Assembly: GCA_027475525.1 (NCBI GenBank)
Contig: JAMWFC010000090.1
Location: forward strand, 992,001-1,056,000
DNA from: Macrolepiota albuminosa
Taxonomy: Eukaryota; Basidiomycota; Agaricomycetes; Agaricales; Agaricaceae
DNA: 64,000 nt
Direction of reading: 5' to 3'
The position numbers and the translations under genes are program-made. Below the pieces are notes generated by a model. It was not told where the DNA came from and searched no databases. It saw nothing but the letters and a program-made list of their open reading frames with translations. Numbering within the stretch: the stretch's first letter is position 1; each line of letters opens with the position of its first letter. This document shows positions 10,606 through 23,112 of the stretch, piece after piece.

Positions 10606-13470
10606 ATGCCCACCAGGATAGTAGAAGTCCACATAGAGGAGGTACCAGAGGAGGCTGGGACTCATGATGCAGAGACTACAGAGGATTGTTTCCTGCACAC
10701 TCCCACCATAGAAGAGGTCAAAAAGGATGATGACCTTCTAGAGGAGGCTCCTGAGTCCTCTACAGATAACAATGCCAGAGCAGAGAAGCAGCAGTTGAAA
10801 ACTGCTTCCACCATGTGCTTGCATGTGTTCTGGGATCTACACTTAGAGGTGATGAAATACATTACTCAGGTGTGACTCAAGCAATATGCTTCAGTGCATA
10901 TAGTAGCACTTAGGCAACAAGGGCATGAAGTGCTCAGTGTATTCAGTACTAAATATACTGATTTAATAATAAGAGTTCTCTCTTTGAAACTCCAGATGTA
11001 TTTGCAGTGTAAGGCCGCAAGGCAGTTAGGAGTGTTGATCCTCTGGAGCCACATGTCAGAGAAATGCTTGGCATGTCATAATCAAGATGTCAGAGTTGAG
11101 CTAGTGGAGGCACTAGCATGGGCACAGAAAGTGCCTGAGACACACTTGGTGAGTACATTTCATACTTCAGCAGGACAAGGATGGCATGAGGACCCTCCTC
11201 ACATGCATAATCAAGACCCTAGAACAGATAATTCAGGTCTGGATAGGCAAGCCAGTATGGCTTTCAATGTGGAAAGTGAGGCATCTATGATGCCACATCT
11301 GCCAATGGCAGAGTCAATGAGCAACTGTGTTGCATATCAACAAATGCACAATGGAGACCTCAGGACTAAGGGCTATTCCCTTATTGACAATCAGGACATT
11401 GTATTTGAGGGCACTAAGCCCATTGACAAGATATGTTGTCGATTTGTGATGCAGGGCCAGGAGAACCAATCTTTTTCAAAACCAGGGTGGTGCAACTATC
11501 ATGATTGAGGAGACTTCCTTGATCAAAATGGTGCCACAAGACATGATGCCTCTGGTAGATGCCAGGACAAGTGCCCTAAATTAACTCTCCAAGAAGAAGG
11601 CAGTTATGCCCTCAGTCATGGAGGCTCAGGACATCTACTACAGGATGGACAAGAAAAATCATTTTTCTGAGCTGCTGATCTAGCGACTAGATCCCCAGGC
11701 CAGCATGAGGCCATTTGTATGCATTGTAAAGCCATGCATGACTCTTCATTGAGTAGTTGATGATGCCTTGAAAGTAACCTTATAGTTACCAGACAGAGTG
11801 AAGCTGCATAAAGCAGACAGTAGGCACATTCAAGCCTACTCAGGTACATCCAAGTTTAGTAACTTGGAGGACTGGGCAATGGATGTATGCACCCATCTCA
11901 CTATATGTCTAGATGGTAGAGACCATATAGAATGAGAACAAATTTTTGTTCTGCCCAAGTTCTTGGCTAGAGAGGCCACAAGCTAGTTCCGATGAGCAGT
12001 ATTTCACATCAACCAGGTCCAGTATGACTGGATGTTTAAAGGAGTCCTCATCAGACTGTATGATCAATTCATACACCTCTTGACATTGCAGGATGCAAGG
12101 TGGGACTTCCAGTCTATGAAGTACACTGAGAAGTTGGATGTGCAAGAGTTCTATAATACCCTTAATGACCATGCCCAGAATATGGCAGTGTGGACAGATA
12201 GGTACACTATGCTCGGAAACATTCTTGGATGGTATTCCAGCAGACATGTGCCACTATCTGATTTGTGAGAACAGGCTGTTCCTAGGGGTCAACAATGTCA
12301 AGGAGCTTGTAGCATATACCATAAGGTATGAGCAGTCTTTTAAGACTGCTAACCACTATAAGCATTGTAGTAGCCATAAGGGAGGAAGCAGGTGACCAAT
12401 GCCTGCTGTGGCACCCCTGCAAGGTTAGCACATAGAGACCTTCCTGGCCAAGAAGGCCAACATGGATTGCAACTATAACATGTGGTTTGTGGTATGCCAA
12501 GCTCTTGCTGGGAATGAATGGCATAGCTGCCCATATTCAGAGCAGGCTCCAAACAGACAACATCTGAAACCCAGGCCAGAAATCAAGCCAGCCAACTCAT
12601 CTAGTCAGATGGGAACATGTTTTGCATATGGCCAACTAGGCCACTATGCTACCAGCTGCCTTATGCAGGCAGGAGTCCAGAAGAGGAGATATACACTCCA
12701 AGCCCACATATGTGCCACACATACTGCAGCAGCAAGTGGAAGTAAGGGAGATATTTCTGCCAACTCTGAGGTTGAGCACCCTACAGATGACCAGGAGCCT
12801 CTTAAGGAGGCATCAGGTATAGAGCCTGAGAGTGTGGTTGTTAAGAGGGAGAAGTATGTCACAGTGGACATATTTGACAATGCCTTTGAAAACAAGTACT
12901 ACAGTTGTGACAGCGACTCTGAGTGCCTGGCAGCAATGACAGATTGGCCATCTTCCAATGACCACAACAAGAACAACATTGTGAGAATGAAGAAAGTTAC
13001 TCTTTATCAAGCAGAAGGCATATTACAGTGCCCTACATTGGTGTCTGGTCTTGTATATAGATATAAATGGCCACAAAGCCTGGACCCTTTGGAATTCTGG
13101 GAGTACTACTTTGAGTATTACATCCCAATTTGCCCATGTGTATGGAATTTCCATACAGGAGTTAGACACTCCGTTGGCTTTGCAATTGAGCACTGTAGGG
13201 AGCTGTGCTATGGTGCAGTACAGGACAAATGTAACCATCCAAACATCTGGCTCACATAGCCAGGAATATATGGATATAGCAAACTTTGATTGCTACAATA
13301 TGATATTGGGAACACTATTTATGCAGCATAACAAAGTCATGTTGGACTTTGAGCACTGTCAAGTGCTAGTAAATAGGAAAGTTATCCCAGCAGAACATGC
13401 TATGGCAGACAATACTGATAATTGTCTCTGGTGTCACCACACTATAGAGAAACATAAGAACTCTCCATAA
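10606..13470 (+). pseudogene. Decayed retroelement gag-protease region
   Basis: The N-terminal frame starts at ATG 10606 (acidic, EVPEEAGTHD). A capsid-like part lies around 12.0-12.3 kb. A zinc-knuckle relic CFAYGQLGHYATSC near 12620 has its second Cys as Tyr. From 13051 a retropepsin-like domain reads AWTLWNSGSTTLSI, where the catalytic Asp of the usual D-S/T-G is Asn, followed later by 'YNMILGTLFMQH' (the ILG flap-partner motif). The domain order gag-knuckle-protease fits an LTR retroelement. Many stops and frame changes and very few CpG sites show an old, dead copy. I see no reverse transcriptase after it. Confidence 0.75.
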
Positions 13471-13756
13471 CTTGGTCGGCAGAAGGGGCTGACAGTGAAG
13501 GATGTGGTCCAAGAGGCACAGGCCATGCCTGGGCTAAGCTTGGACCACCAGGCAGTGATGATGATGAGGAGTATCAAGCCTCCAGGATGGCTAAGGAGTG
13601 CATAGCCACTCGACAATAGAAGTGCAAAGCCTCCAAAGAAATGCCATCAGAAGGTGAAGAGGTTTGAGAACTTAGTAGATGTGTGTCTATCTACATTCTC
13701 ACAAGTCAAGTTAGAGAACTTGAGGGATAGCAACTAAGAGGCAGAAGCCTCAGATT

Positions 13757-15085
13757 GTGAGGACATGTGGTCCTTATGGGAGTGGCCAGCTCCCCTACCC
13801 AAGTACAACTGGGCATATGACCCTTAAATGCCACAGGAGTGATATGGGCTGGTGGCAGCCACTTGTGCACAAAATGTGCACTGACAAATGGACAACCATT
13901 GTACCGGAGTATTGTCAGCTAGCTATAGATGAAGTCTTTATAGCATATTTGATTAAACATGAGAGGAAAACCCTTGTGGCCTGTAAAGCAGCAAGAGCAG
14001 AACTCCCACTACAGCTGCACATATCCGATAACAGTGTTGATTGGGTGCTTGCTATGTGCAAGCAATATAAACAGCAGCTTTGTCTCTCCTCAGACATGGT
14101 TGAAGTACTTCTCCCATTACATCCAAAGGGAAAACAGAAGGCAACAAGCCTTTGTGAGGATGACACTCCTTGTTTGCATCAGCTAAGCTAGTAGAGGCAC
14201 TAGCATAGGTGCAGGAAGTGCCCAAAGCAAATTCAGTAAGTACATTCTATACTCCAGCAGGACAAAGATGGCATGGGAAGCCCCTGCACATGCATAACCA
14301 AGACCCTAGAACCAATATGTCAGGTCTGGAAGGGCAAGCCAGTACAGCTTTTAAGGTGAAAAGCAAGGCATCTCTGATGCCATATATGCCAATGGCAGAA
14401 ACATTGAGCAACAGAGTTGCATATCAATGTATGTACAATGGTGATCTCAGAACTAAGGGACAGTCTCTTATCAACAATCAGGGCATTGTATTTGAGGACA
14501 CTAAGCCCATCAATGTGATGTGTCATCAATTTGTGACACAGAGCCAGGAGAATCAATCTTTTCCAGAACCAGGGTGGCACAACAATTATGATTGAGAAGA
14601 CTTTCTTGATTGAGATGGCACTACAAGACATGATGTCTTTGGGAGATGCCAGGACAAGTGTTCTAAATCAACTCCCCAAGGATGAGGGCAATTATGCCCA
14701 CAGTCAAGGAGGCTCAGGATGTCTGCAGCAGAGTGAACACAGAAAATTGCTTTCTTAAGCTACTGATCTAGCAACCAAATCTCCAGGCCAGCAAGAGGCC
14801 ATTCATATGCATCCCAAAGCCATGCATGACTACCTTTATTGAGTAGTCAATGATGTATTGGGAGTAACCTTATAGTTATCAGATGGTGTGAAGCTGCGTA
14901 AAGCAGACAGTAGGCACATTCATGCCTACTCAGGTGCATCCAAGTTCATTGACTTGGAGGATTGGGCAATGGACATGTGTACCCACCTTGCCATGTGTCT
15001 ATACAGTAGAGACCATATGAAACAAGAAAATTTTTTTGTTCTGTCTGAGTTGTTGGCTGGAGAGGCCATGAGTTAGTTCCAATGA
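13757..15085 (+). pseudogene. Second, tandem decayed gag copy
   Basis: The part from about 14189 to 15085 is a direct repeat of 11101 to about 11993. Both encode the same peptide series (for example HMHNQDPRTN and GDLRTKGQSLINNQ here, HMHNQDPRTD and GDLRTKGYSLIDNQ in the first copy). The earlier part (VACKAARAE) aligns with LQCKAARQL of the first copy but has extra sequence after it. Similarity ends abruptly near 15085, next to the JmjC-like pseudogene. This is either a nested partial insertion or an unequal duplication of one old element. Confidence 0.7.
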
Positions 15086-15311
15086 AAATATCACCAGGCC
15101 TGCAAAAGGTATGACACAGGAAGTACCAGTACACGATTTTGTGGGCCCTTGAGCAGTTTTTGATAGATGACTCAAATGTGCAGACATTCGTATTGAATGG
15201 GTAGTTCCAATTAATAAGAGCACTATGCAATTTGAAATAATTGCATAGCAAGAAAATAGACAAGGCACCTTCCCAGGTATCCCAATCCAGCACATGATGA
15301 TACTCCCAGTC

Positions 15312-15390
15312 TAAAAATAAATAAATAAATAAATAAAATTGAAAAAATTAAAAAATTAAATAAAATAAAATTTAATAAACTAAAAATTAA
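15312..15390. repeat. AAAT-rich low-complexity tract
   Basis: A run of AAAT units followed by A/T-only sequence, lying inside the decayed JmjC-like paralogue where an intron or indel would fall. It has no coding content. Confidence 0.85.
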
Positions 15391-16235
15391 AAGTCAACGT
15401 CAGGTATGCTTACCTAAGTCACCCTCAAACAGTTTATTTGTATAGCGGTAGTAATGTGCAAGCATGCAAACCAGTATAGAATGAGATGCTATTTCGTGAT
15501 CAGCATTTGCAAGAGTTTGACTACCCACGAAATAGTGATATATCTCAATAACGGAATTAGCAAGAGTGGTTGCGAGATAATAATGACCTCCAACACATAT
15601 GGAAGGTACCGGTGTCATGACACAAAGTGGCACGTTTGGGCACACAATACTATGGAAACAGTCATATTGTCTATGCAGCAATATAAGGGCACCACTCACA
15701 AAACATCACCAGGTTCCAATACAATCACTTTGGTATTCCACAAGTTAGCGTTCACCTCATGCATGCTGTATTTATCCATAAAAATAGATACAGTAGTGAA
15801 ATCCTCAAAAGACCCCGACTTCGGTCATGCAACGTACAGTAACTTGAATCCTATTTCCACCTATAAGAAAGTGCCATACCCGTTAGAACCAATGTGCCAG
15901 TAATGATGGGCAGATCCGGTCGATGCTATTGCCCACTGCATGTCAGATATCAGATAATGGTTGGAGGAGTTGCAGTACGAGGATTGACCATTTACTTGTG
16001 ACCACACAAACCAATCACCAGACACAGATAAGATGGGAAATGGATTGTGTACTGCCGGCATATCAAGAGTGCTCAGAGCCTGTGGTTCCACAGACAAAAC
16101 AGCAGCAAATATGTCAACTGAGAAACCTCTACATGTATGTTGAGTATCTAGCAAGGTGAAATCTATCATATGTAAGTATATGGAATGGAACACAAGAATA
16201 CCCAAACAGACATATCATAAATGGTGGTAATACTG

Positions 16236-17003
16236 TGTCACGACCCCTCCCCCCCGGACCCGCTCCGGGACACCCCCAGAACACCATCCAGGACCTTCCC
16301 TCCGACCCCACAGGACACGCCCCGCCATCATGACTACCGACACCGCCATCAGCCGCCACCAGCCCTAATCAACGATCGGATCACGCGACTCGCCTCTGGC
16401 CATCACGCATCACGCATCACAGCTCCCTCCACGCCAATTGATCGTGCACCCCACACGCACGATCCAAGTATACAGTCCCTGCCCGCTACTCAATGACTCC
16501 CGGAACCCATCCCAGACACCCCAGAACCCGAGACCCGGTCCCATAGTACTTATAGCGTAGTTCCCCATTGTATTTGCTAGTCTTGATATTAACTTGAATA
16601 ACTTTGATTGTTGCGTGCCCTTTGCTTGATTGGTACGCACTGACTTGTATTTGCTAGTCTTGATATTAACTTGAATAACTTTGATTGTTGCGTGCCCTTT
16701 GCTTGATTGGTACGCACTGACTGGCATGCTGCTTTAAGTTTGGTATGTACTTCGCGACTTTAACTTGCTAACTTGGTCTCGTCTTAAAACCTCCGATTCA
16801 CGACTTGACCCCCACCCAATCCCCCAGCTACTCACAACCCAAAACCCCCAGACCAAGTCCCCTCTCCCGGGATTACCCCTGCCCGCATCTTGAACCCCGG
16901 AGTCCTAGCTCTGGAGTCCCAGACACCCAAGTATCCGTAGATCAAGTCCGCATTGTAAGGGCATTGCTTTCCCGGAAAGCCCCTGATTCAGCAGAACCTG
17001 ACA
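16236..17003 (+). mobile_element. Solo LTR, family of the 55.5 kb Ty3 element (forward)
   Basis: It begins TGTCACGACCCCTCC and ends AACCTGACA, the same termini (inverted) as the LTR at 55523-56254. The flanks read TACTG before and CACTG after, a target-site duplication with one change. No internal retroelement sequence is attached, so it is a solo LTR left by LTR-LTR recombination. It interrupts the minus-strand JmjC-like pseudogene. Its length includes one 77 bp duplication. Confidence 0.88.
16568..16722. repeat. 77 bp tandem duplication in solo LTR
   Basis: Positions 16568-16645 equal 16645-16722 at offset 77. The other two LTR copies in the window carry this stretch only once, which argues that the extra unit is not part of the family. 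Confidence 0.95.
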
Positions 17004-20000
17004 CACTGTATATGTTGCAGACAGAGGTCAATGTTGCACTGGTAAATCTGTTGTCTACATGGTTGATGCCTTTGATCAATATGGCAGTGTGGTCAGTCAG
17101 ATATTTAGAAATGCTAGTATTAGTGGGGTCTGTCAATTCATCCATAGAAGCAATCTTGATAGATGTCGGTCTAGTTGACCCCATAACAACTGATTTGTGG
17201 AGTGAGTAAAACCATTGCAAATCCTCTGTTAACTGTAGGATGTTCAGCAGCAGTTACGGAAACAGATTACAAGACTTACATGGAACTTGGAAGTAAACCG
17301 ATATGCATGGTTTGTACTATGAATTGCATACTCAACAGGACTTTTCCCTGTCATGAATACAACGTCATTGGATACATTGATATCAGAATTGTCGAACTCC
17401 AAGTCCTGAGGTCATACGACATACAGTGAAATAACATAGTAATCACATATAATGGGGTACATACAGTAACGTCAAAAGTCAAATCAATGAGGACATAAGA
17501 AATGCGTTTGCTAGGCTGTGTCTGTCAATACCGTCACCACATGTACCTTTGATGGTTTTGGTGTTCTTGTGCGCTTGTCTTTTCCTTTTGGGAGTGGGAG
17601 AAGGAATAGATGGCGGTTTACTTGTTTTATCAGATCGTCACAACTGCACCCCTGATACATTACTTTTGAGAACCAAAACTGGAGGTTCTTCATCCGGTGG
17701 AGGAACGAGGTTGTCAGAGGACAACAGATTGATGCTGAATATATTGAGTATGTTACAATCATCATTGATGGGGTTATCAAGTACGGCTTGATCATCATTA
17801 CTAGTGTTATCTCTACCAGGTACATCTCTTTTATCAATATCAACATTGGTGGGCCCGTCAGAAGGAGAAGGGTCCTGATCATTGAGAGAATATGACAGAG
17901 GAGACACGAAAGACAGACGTCTGTCTGCCACATCACGCCCACCAAGTCATCCAGTTTTGTTTGTCGAATTGCTGGGATTTTCACTGCCAGCATTGACATT
18001 GTCATTAAATGGATTGTTGGTAGTATCCCGTAAAGGCAATATATGTGTCCTACAAGTATTGCAAGAATTGTCATCATTGATAGGTGGATGATACAGATTG
18101 CTACCAGCAGATCAAGAAGAATATACATCTTTATCACGAAGCCCATCATTATCAAACTTGTTATCATATGTAATTGCAGACAAATGGAAATCGTTGGGCA
18201 CAGGGACGTTGGTACTAGAGGTGCTTCCGGTTAGTGAGGTTAGGAGTAAAGTATTGTCAGGAAAAGGTAAAACATCAGAATATACCACCATATTGAGCTG
18301 ATCAATTACATCAGATGGAAAAGATAGAGTAGCAGGAACGTGCAAAGACCTGTTAACAAGGTTCAGCCAATGAGGCGTGGCATCCCTCACCACTCCCTCC
18401 AGATGTTGAAATGCGGATCTGAGTTCCTGTAGGAGGTTCCTCCCCCAGAGCTGCAGAAAACAACACCTTCCACAACACCCGATCCGCTTCTACTACAGCA
18501 AGAGGTTGTTCTAGCCCTCCTATGTGATTCCATAACTACCACGTTAATGATACAATTAACTATCAATATGGCATGCAAGAGAACAATCACACCTTAAACA
18601 CTGTTTCCTTTATGCCCACTTCATTATACTCACAAGGATTGAATAACATGAGAGGTGATATAGCCAATACGATATACAAAGAATTATGAAGAACAGTTGT
18701 GCAACCTTGAGGAGCTAAACCGTGAACTTGGCGAATATGCGTGAGCCCAGACTGGTCATTCTCCAACCTGCAGTATCAAAATCTAAGATATAAATAACAA
18801 TTAAACCGAAAAGTATCATACCCAGAAACTATCAGACTCTCAATGGACTTGATGTCCATAGGCAGAAATAAATTTCCCTGATATGAGCACCAATATTTTC
18901 AGCATTAACAATACACATACAATATAGATATTAACATATCTTAAGAAGACATCCCAAATGCAGGGCCATAGAGGTCAAGTTGATGAGTGTAGTGACAACA
19001 TTTTTTTTCCCAATGTGCCAAGCAAGACTTGAGTACAAACAAATCAAGGGACCACCTTCTGACAAATAATACATAGAAGAATCAAATTGTTTATCTCTAC
19101 ATGCCTTGAATCAAAGTGCACATATATGAGAGTTTAGGGCGTTCTGGGATCTCTCCAGTAGAGCAGAAATATTATTAAGGCTTCCCATAGGCTAGGTAAT
19201 ACATAAAATATTGTACTTGACCAATTGATAAAAGCCAATAGAAACAATGACACATACTGCTTTGTAGTTGTCAACTACGGGACCAGATGAAGAGGATCTC
19301 TGAATAGCCCCCCCATTTATCATCTCAAATACGTCCACAAGTCAGGATCTTTTCAGGTATCATGGGCACATCATCTTCCACTATAAGAGTGCAAAACAGA
19401 GAATACTGATCATCCATGCAGGCAGGAGAAACTGTAGCTTCCTCTGTAATTATCTGGCTAACAAGTTGCTACAAAACGACAACAGCATGTACTTATGGTA
19501 TCATCAACAATAAATGAGTCGACAACGTTCACTCACATAGATTGCTGTGTCTCATCCATAGCAGGTAGCAAGATCTTTGTCCAATAGCAGTGCATCAGTG
19601 AACCAGGAACAGAATGTGAAAGCCTCATTTAATAAGCGAGGATGTGGAGAAGTCACAGACATGTAACAAAAATATCAGAAAGTACATGTGTATGTGGAGA
19701 GGGCAGGAGGGAGGATAAGATGGAGGTTTGGGGGTGTTAATGTGCCACATATATATATATGTATAAAATAAAAAATCAACATTTTCAGTAAATAAAATTA
19801 TATATGTAATAGCGGCCCATATTTAGATTGACATCGGATTAACTATGGACAAATTTGAACAACAAGGATTAGTCATACAAAACAGACGACACAACCTTCA
19901 GCAAGTAAAACAATCAAACAGTAAATATGCACTATAATATTAATGAATACAAAGGTCATACCGAGTTAGTTTTATCCGTCCATGACACTCTTATATGAAA

Positions 20001-20189
20001 CTACTGGCACATTGCAAATAATGCATATTTTATTCATCACTCCAAATTTTGTAGTCAAACAGAGTGATGTATGCAAAAATGGTACAAGATAGTTCAGCAA
20101 AGGGATCAGAACACGGCAAACAACAAAATCAAAATTATATCAACAAGTGTGGAAAATTAAAGGAACTATATGTGGTCCATGCGCCAGCA

Positions 20190-23112
20190 ATCAGATTGCT
20201 TCTTTCTTTTTACCTTTCTTCTTGGGTAGCCTGGCAGAACGAGCTGGCTTAGAGGTAGCACCCTGATTTGTGGCTGATCTACCAACACCAGATCGGAAAG
20301 AAGCAGTTGAACCAGCGTCGTGAGATGTCTTGGAGCTGGCACTGCGGTATCCAGAGGGTATACCACTCACAGAACCAGAAGAAGAAATATCTTTCGACTC
20401 TCCCAGAGTGCCATATTCAGACCCTTCAAGACCACTGGATCTCATCAAGGATGCCATGCGCCTGGTGCCTGTACCACCAACCACAACAATATCAGGAGTG
20501 TGAAGAATCATGATGAACTTGATGTTAGTCGAAAGGAAACTACAAATAAATAAATAAATAACCAATAAGAATATCATAATAAATGGTCAACATACACTGA
20601 AGAGGATCCTTCAAACCATCCAGCTGTGTAACCCACAGCAACAATGGACCCCTCAGGAACATTGGACGTGTTACCATTGTATGAGCACCAACTAGCGATA
20701 GCATTGAAGTCAGCAGCCAAAAATTGAAAGGCAGGTCCAGTTTCCAAATAACTGTCATATACAGGCACTGGAAATAAATAAATAAAGAAGTTGACAAATA
20801 ATGACATGGAAGACACACATGTCGATTCATAATTTATTACCGCCTCCATAGAATTCTTGAAATTCAGAGTCAGTACAATAGGAGCAGATTTGACAGAAAA
20901 CATCGAATCGTCTGTAAGTACAGGAGGCTTCAAAAGAGCAGGCACTGAGTAGCCACCCGCTACAAAATGATGATGTCAACACGAAGGTATGCTACACACA
21001 AGTTGAAAATTTACAGTTTTTAAAGGACATACTCTTCTCTTTGCCTCTGGTTACAAAGGCCATCCTATAGCTTGAGTAAGAGCCCATGAGATCAGAATGC
21101 AAATCCAACGTGTTTTCAACATTGGCCATAGAACATAGGAATTCTTGCTGGAATGGCACAATCATCAAACACGCTGAACATGACATTGATGCAAAAGGCA
21201 TTACCCCCATGGTTTAAAGCAAGGCGACGAGATTTGGCAGTAAGATTATCAGGATGTATGCAAGCATGCAAAAGGCATTACCCCCATGGTTTAAAGCAAG
21301 GCGACGAGATTTGGCAGTAAGATTATCAGGATGTATGCAAGCTGAATGCACGTATAAGCCATGTTCAACCCACAATAGGCCTCGAATCAAAGACCTATAC
21401 ACATGTGTAATGACGATGCACATAAACAAGACAACATAAGTACTTACTCTGCATTTTCTTTGGTCATCTTCGATATCACGGCTGATATATGTGCAAATTG
21501 CACTGATCCATCACTGATTTGTTTATCATATCCATACAATATGATATTGAACACGTGACTATGCAAAAAATATATCAATAAATAGAAACAGACTGGTACA
21601 TATTGTGACGTGAATACTATAAACAGACATACAGAAGATAAGAAAGCATACTGTATGTAGAGGAGAACATAGGATCCTGTACGTCCAGCTGCATAACCAG
21701 AGGATTAGTAACCATAACAGTTGGACCAGTAGCACCATCAAATCTAACCAAAAAAAAAATCAGAATACAGAAATCAATCAAGCAAATAATAAGACGCTAC
21801 TTTTCAATATCATAGTATTTACCAGCACCAACATTGACAGGATTATTGTGTTTAGTAGTGACGCCATGTACATAAGTACTGGCATCTTCCATAACACGAC
21901 AATCTTTGTTATCATTAGCATACTCTTGTTCATCGGCGGAGGCAGTAAACACCAAGGATTTGTTATCAGAATTGACACACGCAATCAGTGCACTATCTGA
22001 GAAAACTAAGTCTGCCATATCAGCTTCATCATCGGGTATTTCTAACAACTCAAAGCTACTCCCATCGACTCCGTCGTCGGATGCATCTTTATTGACAATA
22101 GGTTCACTAGTGGTGTAGAATTTGTCATCTAATGAATGGGCAGGCAGTTTATGAATGCAAGATGTACCGATACCACAAATAAAAATAAAAATAAAAGACA
22201 CAATGCATGAGCAGTATTTACAATAAATTTGAAAATAAAATACTGACACTTCCAGCAAACCGTTGCTTTCTGCAAGAGATATGATGCTATTTCTGTTATC
22301 CAGGGAATTGTCAGACACCGAGTTATCGTCTGAATTAGCCTTTATGTTGGGAAGGATATGTGTAGTCGATTTTGTGACCCCTGCAACCTGAGATTTATCT
22401 GAAAGGGTGCAACTGTGCCTGAAGATATACGAGAAACAACATTTTCAGAGGTGGGTTATACTACAAATAGTGTAATCCAACTAACATAGTTTGCCCAGTT
22501 GGAGTGGACAGTGTATCACCTGTACCGGCCAAAAGCTTCTCCAAGGCACGTCTAAATAAACAGTATGTAGCCCAGTTGGAGTGGACAGTGTATCACCTGT
22601 ACCGGCCAAAAGCTTCTCCAAGGCACGTCTAAATAAACAGTATGTAGTCAACCAAAGATCAATAATATAACATTAGTACACACATAACTGGGGACTCAAT
22701 GCTTGAAGGGCTACCAGCCCTCTTCTTCTTTGGTGAAGGTGTATAGGGCGTACTATCACTACAAATGATAAGCAATCACTGACATCAACATAATATACAA
22801 GGATGTACACATCATGAGCGACACCAATTTTGCGCTTGACTAAAGAGGAAGATGCAGAATCGGTGTCAACAGGCGAGTTGCCAGCTAACATAGCTGCAAA
22901 TATACTGATAGCACATGTCAAGGTTGTACATACAAACAATTACATAATGCACATGTTCAATTGGTCTGCATTCCTTAGTCAAATATATCAGCATAATAAT
23001 GAGACATAGGTAGGTAAATAGAAATTTACAAAGCTTGCAGCTGTTCGTACAAAGGACATGTCATATCTTCTGGTTTATCTGTGGATTTCTTCAACTTTTT
23101 GTATGGGGGCAT
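20190..23112 (-). CDS. Unrecognised multi-exon gene or pseudogene
   Basis: A minus-strand chain of short exon-like blocks starts at ATG 23112 (MPPYKKLKKSTDKPEDM, first exon to about 23030 with donor GTAAAT). Later blocks are near 22.88 kb (Ser/Asp-rich), 22.72 kb (TPSPKKKRAGSPSS, a possible nuclear-localisation stretch), 22.3 kb, 22.1-21.8 kb (acidic, LLEIPDDEADMADLVF), 21.6-21.2 kb (RGLLWVEHGLYVHSACIHP), 20.9-20.6 kb (VAVGYTAGWFEGSS) and a basic Ser-rich tail ending KKKGKKKEAI near 20.2 kb. AT-rich intron-like gaps separate them. I do not recognise the family. Some junctions do not keep phase, so decay is possible. Two 77 bp duplications (21189, 22493) disturb two blocks. Confidence 0.45.
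21189..21342. repeat. 77 bp tandem duplication
   Basis: Positions 21189-21265 equal 21266-21342, exactly 77 bp and adjacent, within an exon-like block of the minus-strand gene. Confidence 0.95.
22493..22647. repeat. 77 bp tandem duplication
   Basis: Positions 22493-22570 equal 22570-22647 at offset 77. It duplicates an exon-like block (RRALEKLLAG on the minus strand). Confidence 0.95.

Larger units (their letters stand above)
15105..19660 (-). pseudogene. Decayed paralogue of the JmjC-like gene, split by a solo LTR
   Basis: Read on the minus strand, this region follows the 46.6-51.6 kb gene block by block. SSSSGPVVDNYKA near 19.3 kb matches TSGPMMENSHS, with an intron at the same place. INLTSMALHLGCLLK near 18.95 kb matches INLTSAALHLSCLLK. 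VLHNSLYIVLAISPLM near 18.66 kb matches IMHNSLYLALLVSPLM. VVEADRVLWKVLFSAAL near 18.5 kb matches VVEADRALWRVLFSAAQ. HHYWHIG near 15.88 kb matches HHYWHIN. ICVGGHYY near 15.58 kb matches ICRGGHFY. The expected acidic metal ligand is Gly and the second His (PHAV) is Leu, so the JmjC centre is lost. Frame breaks, stops and the LTR inserted at 16236-17003 make it a pseudogene. The extreme C-terminal part is missing at the gag junction. Confidence 0.85.
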
